DNA of 64,000 bases, from contig FJUW01000080.1 in the NCBI GenBank assembly GCA_900074885.1, positions 62,001 to 126,000 of the forward strand, read 5' to 3'. The notes under the pieces are model-generated. The model was not told the DNA's origin. It did not search any database and saw only the letters and a list, made by a program, of their open reading frames with translations. This document shows positions 54,832 through 64,000 of this stretch, one piece after another. Numbering within the stretch: the stretch's first letter is position 1; every line of letters begins with the position of its first letter. The position numbers and the translations under genes were made by a program. Source of the DNA: Rhynchosporium graminicola. Lineage: Eukaryota; Ascomycota; Leotiomycetes; Helotiales; Ploettnerulaceae.

Positions 54832-56546
54832 TTACACACACTGCGCCACTCCTCCTTCATTCCTGATAATCTTCATAACCGCCTGCACCAACGAGATACA
54901 CATGACCAGCGCTCCGAAAACCACACAAGCAACCGCCGGCACCGTCTTCCAGCTCCTGGTGCTAAGTTTCAAATAACACAACGGCGGCAGGATATAAGCC
55001 AATGCACACGCGCTCGTCGCTCCGATTAACTCAAACACGGCGCCCAGATCACACGTGATGAGACTCAGGGTCATAGCACTTACCACAAGGGAGGAGGAGA
55101 ACATGAGGTGCAAGTTCATGTTGAAGGGTTCGCCTGGGAACCAGTAGTTGAACATGACTTCGCGGCAGACGAAGGCTTCGAGAGGGAGGGTGGTGAGCAT
55201 GTTGAGTCCGAAACAGAGACGAGCTATGTTTACCATGATGTTGTCGGAGGGGAAATTGTTGAGCACGTTGCCTTGGGTGAGGGAGCCGAAGGTTAGGAAG
55301 CCGGCGAGAGCCATGAGGAGACAGGCGACCATGGATATGCTGGTGCTGTAGTGGGTTACGCGGGCGAATCGGTCGATTGTGGGGGTTTTGAGAGAGCCGT
55401 AGATGAGGAGTGAGTTGTGGTGGCAGACGAATGCTGCTATGTATTAGAGTGAATAACAAGAGAGAGTAAGTGGTGACAAACCAAAAGATATAACACCAAT
55501 AGCTTGGAATACCCCGCTATTGATGGTCAAGAGAGGGGTGCTGAAAGTCCCTCTTGACTCGTTTGGCACCATGAACCCTTGGGTGACGACCGTAACCAGA
55601 ATAACAATCATGCTGATCAACGCAAGTGTACTCGCTTTTGCAAGCTATCATCGTTAGCATTACTTTACCACCCGGCCGAAAAATATCATACCTTAGCGAT
55701 ATCCCGATACAAGCTCAAAGGATAACTTATTCCCAATATAAAAATGACAATGACAGCCCTCCTATCCGTCAAAAGCCCCAACACCGGTATATCCCTCAAG
55801 CCCGGAAACACCGCCGCCAAAACATGCGGAATCGAATCTCCCACAATAATACCAAACGCGACCATGCCCCCGAAAGCAAACGCCCATTGTGCAACCGAGA
55901 TAGCAATCAAGCCCGTCTTGCCAAAGCAATGCTCCACTGTCCCCTGAAAGCTATTACTCCCGCTCAACTTGCTATTGATAACAATCAGACGTATCGTCCA
56001 GTCTACCGTGATCGTAAGCCCGATAAGTAATACGACACCGGTGAGAAGTCCTGCTTGTTTAAAGGCGTATGGCTGTCCTATGATTCCTGCGCCTATAATC
56101 GAGTTCGCCATGTTCATGAACGCCGACCTGAGTCCTGATTTCGGCCGCAGACGTTCCCGTTCCGCCCATTCATGTACATCTTCGTCGTCGCCCCAAGGAC
56201 TCGCTGCCAACGTGACAGACGGGGCTTCAATGTCCGTAAGCAGAGGGACAAAGACCTGAGGGCGAGGATCGCGACGCCCCGAGCGCGGGGAGTCGTTGTA
56301 AGGAGGAGGAGCGCCATTGCTATGTGTATCCGTATCTGTAGCCTCGGGAAGGTCAAATCGGACACGGTTTGGAGTTCGAGGTGTTCGAGGCTCGGCGTCT
56401 GGGGAGCTGTTGCGCCCTGGGTGTACAACTAGATCTTCGTCCTCGTCTGAGGAATTACCGGTTAGCAGACCTCGATCTTCGTCATGCGATGGAACTGCCG
56501 CGGTATCGCCATTCTTGCGGGTGGTATTTGATTCGGCCTTGGCCAT
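54832..56546 (-). CDS. Vacuolar-type amino acid transporter (AAAP/SLC38 family, AVT2-like)
   Basis: Exons on the minus strand: 56546-55692, 55644-55482, 55436-54832; phases close to 540 aa. The first ~135 residues are hydrophilic and acidic (SSDEDEDLVVHPGR), a cytosolic tail typical of fungal AVT proteins. The membrane domain opens with SAFMNMANSIIGAGIIGQPY, the family signature in TM1, and about eleven hydrophobic segments follow, including LISMIVILVTVVTQGF and VCHHNSLLIYGSL. It exports or imports neutral amino acids with protons, most likely at the vacuolar or another internal membrane. Intron 2 splits SFA|AFVCHHN. AVT2 subtype is inferred from TM1 similarity; AVT5-7 subtypes remain possible. 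Confidence 0.9.
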
Positions 56547-57172
56547 GCTATAATATTAGAAGCATTGTGAAGCGTGATAGTGATCACTCAAATTCCTAGG
56601 TAGGTAGCTGTAGGTAGGGTCCAGGATCGATGGCTCGCTTATTTGGCATATTTGTGGGTTCATCTACTCTATTTTTGGGCATCGGATTCAGGAGAAGCAA
56701 TTTGATTTTAGGTATATGAGCACGTATTCATGTCACAATGCAAAGTTCGGCGAGAAATTGTGATCTGAGAAGTTCATGCGTGGTCAATTAATATGTACGT
56801 GACCTTTCTGAAGTGTACATCGTGGCGTTCTGCCTTTTGGGTATCTAGGTTTGCAGGCCTTTGGCCCACTCCCAGTATGCTCGCTCAAACAAATGCTGCG
56901 CTAATAATTACAAAAATGGATGGATATTCAGAACGAAGCTCCGGTAAACATATTATACACTGACTGGATCAGGATTCTGCCTAATATTATGCATGTACGG
57001 TCGCGAAAAAAAGACCAACTCGTGTGAAACTGGTGAGAGACGGATGAGCTAGACGTGAGACCGTGAATGCGAGGATCTCTAAAGCTGGTAATGCTTGAGT
57101 CCTGGGTATCTCAGATCGGTGGAAACCTACCGAGTGGCGTGTTTAGAAGGAGGTTATGGTAAACCAAGATCA
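56547..57172. other. Intergenic
   Basis: Promoter of the transporter and 3' flank of the aspartic protease gene. Nothing specific. Confidence 0.5.
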
Positions 57173-58994
57173 TTAGGTTATTAAAGTTACAAGTATTAGG
57201 ACAAATGTAGCGGGCAGAAAGGTTGAAAGCAATCGTCGGGCACCGGACTTGGATTTTGGGCTCGATGTTGGAGATGTAGTCGAGGGTTGAGTTTGCGCAG
57301 CTAGATCTGTCTCAGAAGTCTCATGGCCACCGAGTCCTGGAGAAACTGGACCCGGGGCACCAGAGCTAGTACTGGAAGAACCAGGGCCTGTTGTCGTTGT
57401 GGTAGGGACACCAGCGGTGGAAGACCCAGACACAGGAGAGGGCGCCATTCCTGCAGGTGTTCCGTTAGAATATGAAGGAGTCATGGTGGCGCTGGTGCTT
57501 CCAGATCCGGTAAAAGAAGTGGCCATACCAGTAGAAGAAGCAGATGAAGAGGATACTGTAAGTGTAGAGGAGACAGCAGCTGCGCCCGGATTGTTCTGTG
57601 CAAATCCTATGTCAAAGTTAGCCAAAAATTTACCAGACTCGTAGGACAGATGTTACTTACCAATTCGGTCTTTGTCGGCGTCAAAGACACTGTAAACATT
57701 CTTCAGGAAAGTATCGCCCAAAAGCCAGTTCCCGGGTGTCACGGCTTGGCCGTAGATATTGCCAGTACAGACTCCGTTGGCCATAGGTGAGACCCAGTCC
57801 TTGGGATCAACGTTATACGTTGTAGATCCAAACGTGAATGTCAAAGATGTGGATGTGGTGCAGGGGATGTTATAGGTTACATTATTCGTCGTTTCGGCTC
57901 CCGGTACCAAGGCATACAAAAGTCTCGCATCTTCTGGTGGGCAGAAGATGAATGAAGTTCCTGTGTCGACAAAAGCCAGTCTGCTCTTGATATTTGCTTG
58001 CGTGGTTCCCACTCCGACGTTACTTAGTGGAATGGCCCAATCTCCACCTGCATCTTTTGATACATCGTTGTAGTTCAGGCTGCCGCTGTACTTGGATGTG
58101 TTTGGTTCTCCGAAGTTGATCTCCCCGGAATTGGTTCCATCCGAGGCACGATTAAGGCTGACACCAAAGACATTTGATTTCAAACTTTTCGATTCCACAA
58201 GAGTTTCCAGGAAAATAGGATAGGCGCCTTTCGATTGCGACAAGCCGAGGATGCCGTCAATTGGAAAAGAATTGAAGTCATCTGAAGTTGATTCGGCAAT
58301 TCCGAGAGTCATGGCAAAGCTCATTCCAGCGAAGGAAATCATATCAGTCCCCAGACTTCCGCCCACTTGACCAGAACCATAAGAAATGTTGAATGCTTTG
58401 CCTGCATCCTTGAAAGACGTCGAGGATGCCGGGTCGAATGTGTTGTGAACCTTGCAAGGACCTGACGCGCACGACTTCCCCATAACCCAAGTGGTTGCGG
58501 CTCCAGTATCCAGAAGCATATATACCAGAGTTTTGCTTGAACCCAACACAACTTCCGTGAAGTATGAAAAGTCGGTGCCGTCCTGGTCAATAGGAGCGCT
58601 CATCGGCTGAGTGGGAGGAGCCGCCGGCATGATTTTATATGCGTTGGTTCTCTTTGCAACGACATCACGCTCCTTGATCTCTATGGGCTGGACCGCAGTA
58701 CCTCTTTGGTATTTCCTAGTCAGCCGTTCTGCGAGTCGCAGTATCTGTACTTCATGAGGTAAGTCACTCTATCAAAGTAATTAGCAAGGGTATAATAAAG
58801 CAGCTGGTGGGTTGTACTTTTGGCACGCGTTGAACGAGCTTGAGTGATGCTTCGGCCGGTTCTTGATCCACCACCGAACGCCCAGCTACACAACTATGAT
58901 CCTCAACACAAAGATAGTCAGGAAACCAAGGGAAGAAAGCCGTCGATGAAGATGCCAACACGACGGCCGTAGCAAGTGTTTTAGTAATTAACAT
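57173..58994 (-). CDS. GPI-anchored aspartic protease (yapsin/CtsD-like, family A1)
   Basis: Exons on the minus strand: 58994-58818, 58768-57661, 57606-57173; 572 aa. The ATG at 58994 begins the signal peptide MLITKTLATAVVLASSSTAF. A pro-region with a KR dibasic site (VVAKRTNAYK) precedes the mature enzyme. Catalytic motifs are MLLDTGAATTWVMG (Asp ~146) and FVDTGTSFIFC (Asp ~327), both canonical. The flap region has ISYGSGQVGGSLGTD. After the catalytic domain comes a ~110-residue Ser/Thr/Pro-rich stalk, then a hydrophobic C-terminus (LLSTFLPATFVLILVTLIT) after an SGA-type omega site, so GPI anchoring at the cell surface is expected. Role: wall or plasma-membrane proteolysis. It is unlike the smaller secreted A1 protease at 2.7-4.0 kb, which lacks the stalk. 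Confidence 0.93.
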
Positions 58995-59550
58995 AACGTA
59001 ATATACCAAAAGTAACCAAGAGCTGTATTATCCAAAATGAATGCCGGTAGCAACTACTATTCGATGCTTCGTCTGATTGCCAGTGGTAAGTCACACAAGT
59101 CGAATAAAAGTGTCGATGCTAACCAATTGAGTTCTGGGCTACTCAGTGAATCGAGCCCTCTCTAAATTGTATCGATGGAACTAAGATGGAGAAGGTCGAA
59201 TCACCGAGTACCAGACTCTTGGTTGCGAAATTAATTATTATAAGATGTATGCAGCATGAGGTCAATCTGTTGCCGAAGAAGACAATTAAGTCGTCGGCAA
59301 TGTGATGTGGTCTATGAGGAGAAGGAGGGACCAATATCTGAGGAAAACCTGGGTTCGGAAGAAGGAGAGGCGATGGAAATGCGGTCGCTTTCGCGAGGGA
59401 AACGATGGGGATCCGTTTCCAATGGTTCTTTCTTGCGATCCAAGGAAGAGAGAGCACACACAAACAGCATAGGATGGATCTATAACTGCAAGTATATGCG
59501 GATTCGGAGAGGGAGGAGGGGAAGGAGGTCGGAAGAGGCGTACGAGAACT

Positions 59551-59618
59551 GAGAAGGTGGAGAGGGGGAGGAGAAGAGGAGAGGAGAGGAGAGGAGGGAG
59601 AGGAGAGGAGAGGAGAGG
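59551..59618. repeat. Purine-rich GAGGA microsatellite tract
   Basis: About 68 bp almost free of pyrimidines on the plus strand, made of GAGGA/GAGGAGA units. It lies about 550 bp upstream of the GPI-protease start on its transcribed-strand side. Simple-sequence repeat; may form triplex DNA. Confidence 0.8.
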
Positions 59619-59783
59619 ATAGCGAGGAGGACAGGCAAGACCAAAGGGTGGGGAGGTGGGTACTTGCGAGGTTGGAGATCAATATGGAGATTCTGGACGA
59701 TCAGTATAAGTATAATATAGTGCGTACGCTTGCACGGATCTGGCTCTGGTCCTATTGTATACTTAGTAAGTATCTGTAATGCT

Positions 59784-59806
59784 GCATGCGGCATGCGGCA
59801 TGCGGC
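59784..59806. repeat. Heptanucleotide repeat (GCATGCG)3
   Basis: Three perfect tandem GCATGCG units followed by GC. Short; each unit contains the SphI-type palindrome GCATGC. Confidence 0.8.
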
Positions 59807-61299
59807 ACCACCACAGATGCAATGTAGGGAAGGGGGGGGGCGTAACCGTAATTCGGCTTGACATCCTTGATATTATATCCTCGACAATCATCCATCCCCA
59901 CATCTCCTTTCAATATTGATTATTGCTTCGTCAGATATTGTAGTTTAGAAAGCCGCCGCCGTTCCCTACACTCTTTCCGATGATGCTACTCCGCAAAGAC
60001 TCTGGTGGCAGTTTTGCCCCGGGAAACGCTAGTCATTCTGTCATTCGACTCAGCGTGAAAGGGGCTGCTGGCTGCTGCGCTGGGCACGGATGGCTTGCTC
60101 TCTCTCTCCCCCAAATATTGCTTGCTGTATGTCTCATTGGCTATGGAGGGAGGAGGGAGCTTCAAGAGTTGCACAACCATGCATGCACAACTAAACTCGG
60201 TGGAATTTGAGTAAGAAAACGAACGACCTGCTTTTCAGCCGCCAGGATGGCCAGGATACTCCACAGCTTCGATCATACGTGTAAGAACAGAAGTCAGGAA
60301 CGTCCAAACGCCATGCGAGATTCTAATTCTCTTGTTCTGTCCGGGGAAGAAGAGAAGAGAAGATCTTGAGGAGGAGGGAATAGTTGGTACTTCCGTCGTG
60401 TGTCTCGCGTCTCACTGATAGCCGGATCTCTTGCTACTGTAGTAACTGTACTGTAGTACTGTACTGTACCCCAGACAGCCAGTTACAATATCTCCCACGA
60501 ATTGAGTTCATCGTGCACCCCCATCGACCTCCCTCTACACGGCGAGACTTGCGCCTGCAATGTTCTGCATGTCCGTATGTATGTCTCTGACTGACTGAGT
60601 CTCTGTAAATATGTTTCAGAGCACGGAGATAATCTCTCCCAAATACGCCAAGAAGGCCGGCCGGCCGGGCGGGGCTGGGGTCGAGGGTCTTGCATAGCAT
60701 CGGATTTGTGCATCTGGGATTTGCATGCGGCCTAATTCTTTTTTTAGTTGCACGCCACACACAATAATGTAAATTGAAGGGATAAATATGCGCTTCTTCT
60801 GTCGCATCGTGATCTCGGAATCCCCAAAAGTTCGGCTACAGAGCTATCTCTTAAACCAAGCGGCACCAGGAAAGAAAGGTACCAAAAGTTATAAACAAAA
60901 GTTGCAAAAGTTCCAAAAGTTGCAGGAAACGTAGCCACAGCCCAGCGTTTCAAACTGTTGAAAACCTGGTTGGTGGAGCATGTGATAAACCAGGCCACTT
61001 CTGAAAATCTACGGGAGTAAGGAGATGGCTCCTTTCAGGGATTAGACTGGAAACTGCCCGATAGGTCCGCCTGGTTCGCACGTAAACAAAGTGTCATAAC
61101 ACGGCTATCTTATTACACTCGGCAATCTTGCTTCGTCAAGTGAGGGCAAACACGATGTTCAAAATAGAATTCTCGTTACTATCCGATTTTTACTGGACGT
61201 GGATAGGTGGGTAAATAAGTGTGCATAAAGACTGTGCGCGGTAACTGACATTTACTGTGAATATGATCCTGAGAAATTGAAAACAACATGGGAATAACT

Positions 61300-63776
61300 T
61301 CAGCCTTGTGGTTGTTGTGCAGCAGGCAACTCATAATGATCGACCTGTCTCCCCCACACCATCCTCAAACACAACTTCTTCACCTTCCCACTCAAATTCC
61401 TGATCACCCGGCCAATGTTCTCGGGAAGTCGCACGACATCATGCAACCAATCCAGATTTGAAACCCCATCATCTCTCTGCAGGAAGACCCTCACCGCAAG
61501 CTCATAGTGCCTTGCAATCAACAGCGGTATCAGAAACAACATGATCCCAATGCACGTGAATGCAATTGCTGGGTAGGCAGTACCGATCCTCCCGAACAGA
61601 ACATGGGAAACAGGACTCCATTCCGGCAGGGCGAGACCTACTCGACCCCAGCGTGTGTAGCACGAACATCGGTTGAAAACTCCGACTTGTGTTACGATGA
61701 TACCGGTCACTGTGGCCAAGGTGGCGACGATATCTTTGCCAAGGATGAAATTGGCACGCATTGTGTGTTGTGTCGAACGGAACGGGACGAAATTGAGTGC
61801 AGCACTTACGACCCAGGCAAGGTACATGAAGAACTCCCCAAAGTGGCGGCACTCGAAACCGACCGGAGGTACTAGGTACGATATCAGAAGCCCGGTAAAA
61901 GCACTGCCACTGACAGCAAAAAACGGCAGTCTTAAAGATCCTGGCTGAAGTGACAATACGCTCAAAATTGTGTGTCGGATACTCTCCCAACGGGTCAGAG
62001 CGTCGTTTTGGTGTTCTGTATCAGGCAGAATGTTTGCTTTCACGCTCCTTCGTGTTTCGGCTGGTGCCCACGAGTATATGCCACCACATTGTTCTCTCAC
62101 TGTCGTGGTCATTCGGTCAGCCACCTTAGTTGGTAGCTGCACAGCCCAGCCAGGGAACCTTCTCTGCACATCTTTTCTGAATCTTTTCAAGATCCTCGGA
62201 ACTGCGTTCTCGGTTTGCGAGACTCCAATCACCGACGCCAGGAATACAGCGGGGATGATCCAGAAGTACAGAGCGGAAAAGGCAACGCTGAAAGCTTCGA
62301 TGTTGATGAAGGTTTGTGGATTGGCTCCTGTGGCACTCTGTCTTGTCCGTCCATATGCAACGGCAATGGAGCCGATGAAGAAACCCTCTGCAACAGCGAT
62401 GGGAAGGAACTTGGTTGACCGGTCGGCGGCTAAAGCATTTCCTGTAAGGCGGCAAATTTTGAGGAATTTGCGACGGTCTCGAAGCGTGATCGAAGGACAT
62501 ATACTCATCCACGATATCAGTCAATATGTATGGATTGACGACAGATTCAACTGGACTTACAGCGTTTTGTCGATGAATTCGCGTGCTTTGTCACCGACTT
62601 CTTGACCCCACTCGTCATATGAGTCAATGATGGCAGCAAGTCCTTTCCAAACTAGAGCAACTTCCGCTTGTATATCATTGCCATACGGATCGTCAACCAC
62701 GATCAACTCCTGGTACTCAACTCTGGCAAAGCGATTCTTCCAGAACAGTGCACGGCTTTGGCAGCTAGCCATCTTTAGAAGCAGGTTACTGACTGTCGAA
62801 ATAGGGTCACCCATCAGGTGTGCCAACACAAAAAGCTCCATCCGAAGATTCAAGGGAGGTCGTGGGAAGACAGCAACCAATTGCAGGAGAGGAAATTTCC
62901 ACTAAGATCTTTCTAAGCTTCTCTTGAAACACAAATTGCCATGGGAATTTCCTTACTGTTGCTAATCTCGCCCAGATGTCTCCTTTTGGATAAACAGTCC
63001 AGCTGCTTCCTGCAAATACCTCACATGCCTCCTGAGTCAAAGCTTCGGTGTCCTTAAAAAGCCTTGTATCATTCGGACAGGCATCGTAGATCGCTTTCGT
63101 TATAATCCACAGGCTTGCAAATTGAAAGCCAGCTTTATTCGTACAGTTGGGATACAAATTCGTGCAATCATAAACAGTCGTGCTGCTGAGAGAGCATAGC
63201 GTCATTACTGTAGTGTTACTCATTTCTCGCATATGCTTGAAAGTAGAGACAGTTTATTAATGCCTCTCGTGCCATCGCATCGTCTTTATACAGGACCAAC
63301 CTCTGAGAGCAAGTATGGGCGAAACGCCATTTTGTGGAAGCTTGGTCGAGTCATCGAGTCTTTGCCAGGTTCGTAGGCATCCATAATTGAGACTTACGCC
63401 ATCAAGAGCGATAATTGGATTTAAAGCATGGAAGGGCGTCGACGTTCTAGCGCTTGAGTCAGCTTCTGTCCTCACCGAAGGGTTCCAGCCACAGCTCTGT
63501 GTAACAATCATGCGCTAAATTGCAGGAACAAGTGTGATGGTGGAGGGCTCAGCCTCACCCAACTTGCCCAACCAGTAAGCCTGAGCAACGAGCTCTGGTG
63601 ATGGACTGACTTGAAACATTGAAACATGGGAGATGAAAGACTTTGGGTGCTCATGATCAGTAAGTACCCCTTGCACACGTAAAAGCAAGTCCTGGCTTTG
63701 ACCTAGCATTGGTTGTTTGAGGCCCATAACGAGCAAGGCACAGCGCTACGAAAATCACAGAACGGACTGGTGACAT
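61300..63776 (-). CDS. Multi-spanning membrane protein of fungi, unknown function; apparent 1-nt frameshift
   Basis: Minus-strand model: 63776-63679, 63580-63559 (both tentative), 63496-63398, 63302-62957, 62901-62561, 62503-61300. About 702 aa if the shift is corrected. Signal peptide MSPVRSVIFVALCLARYG; then an extracellular part with NTT and NCT sequons (MTLCSLSSTTVYDCTNLYP, EACEVFAGSSWTVYP). A cytosolic-looking middle follows (WKNRFARVEYQELIVVDD), then about six hydrophobic segments (AEGFFIGSIAVAYG, ALYFWIIPAVFLASVIGV, FFAVSGSAFTGLLISYL, MYLAWVVSAALNF, IVATLATVTGIIV, FTCIGIMLFLIPLLIA). Exon 63302-62957 must be a multiple of three by its phases but is 346 nt. The frame changes between FQAYAR and MSNTTVMTLC at the TTT run 63223-63225. 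Either a sequencing slip or a recent lesion. Family is a fungal unknown to me. Confidence 0.7.
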
Positions 63777-64000
63777 GTTTAGTGAGCCTACATAATTAAA
63801 GCATCAGGTGTGTAAATACTGGCAGTGTAAGGACGGAAACTTCGGTATGGAAAGCGATAGTCGCGCCTGATATTATATTTCATATGAAGCACGGCCGGAG
63901 TTCTGATTGGCAGCGATGATACAACCCATATGGAAAACGCTCAACTAGGCAAAGAGGTGATATCGACATCTGCGAATTTCCACGTATACCACATAAATAA
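63777..64000. other. Upstream flank of the membrane protein gene
   Basis: Promoter side; no motif I can name. Confidence 0.4.

Larger units (their letters stand above)
58995..61299. other. Long intergenic stretch (~2.3 kb)
   Basis: Contains the two simple repeats above, a CTGTACTGTAGTACTGTACTGTA run near 60440-60470 and a GGCCGGCCGGCCGGGCGGGG stretch at 60657-60676. Short open frames here are not supported by splice structure or motifs. Confidence 0.5.

Noticed and set aside
59143..59682. 179-codon open frame rich in Ser, Leu and Pro (minus strand)
   Set aside because: Its composition comes from the GAGGA microsatellite read on the other strand; no domain or splice structure.
60657..60676. 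GGCCGG run as a CpG-type promoter
   Set aside because: No gene starts nearby; a simple GC-rich stretch.

Overview
The window is nuclear DNA of a filamentous ascomycete (Pezizomycotina). The genes carry short introns of about 49-160 bp with GT...AG ends and CTAAC/CTGAC-like branch sites, they lie on both strands without operons, and one AT-rich island shows the C-to-T/G-to-A decay typical of repeat-induced point mutation (RIP). A Leotiomycetes-type relative is my guess from the look of the proteins; the sequence does not prove it.

Layout. 1-4 kb: the start of a SNU66/SART-1 spliceosomal gene and a secreted pepsin-like aspartic protease. 4-9.6 kb: gene-poor accessory DNA with a 198-bp MITE bounded by TA, a degenerate tandem duplication, two further inverted-repeat structures and gene debris. 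9.8-19.3 kb: nicotinamide riboside kinase, a coiled-coil protein, a lineage-specific unknown, an NmrA-like Rossmann protein and an AKR7-like aldo/keto reductase. 20.1-31.3 kb: a nested transposon island. A DNA element with ~100-bp terminal inverted repeats and TTCGCG target duplications is split by RIP-degraded Ty3/Gypsy chromovirus sequence (LTR-to-LTR, GTAAT duplications). Inside that, a second copy lies in opposite orientation, giving a ~3.4-kb inverted repeat, with an undecayed Copia-like solo LTR at the junction. 32-37 kb: a broken BTB-like gene, a 64-aa Cys protein with its own TATA box and a SET-domain gene. 37.5-43.6 kb: a type II membrane protein divergent from an N-terminally short LYS2 aminoadipate reductase. 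44-52 kb: a decayed NACHT/NLR-like gene, a secreted cupredoxin-like protein with a damaged splice acceptor, an SMN homologue and a decayed SDR. 52-64 kb: NOP15-type RRM protein, AVT-type amino-acid transporter, a GPI-type aspartic protease and a multi-spanning membrane protein with an apparent 1-nt frameshift.

Functionally this is a mosaic of housekeeping genes (tri-snRNP SNU66, snRNP-assembly SMN, 60S-assembly NOP15, lysine synthesis LYS2, NAD salvage NRK1, amino-acid transport) and fast-evolving secreted or self-recognition genes, several of them dying. I found no biosynthetic cluster, CRISPR array or RNA gene. The most unusual structure is the nested, inverted, RIP-degraded transposon island with three readable insertion layers. 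Exon coordinates were derived by hand from splice motifs, reading-frame continuity and family conservation.
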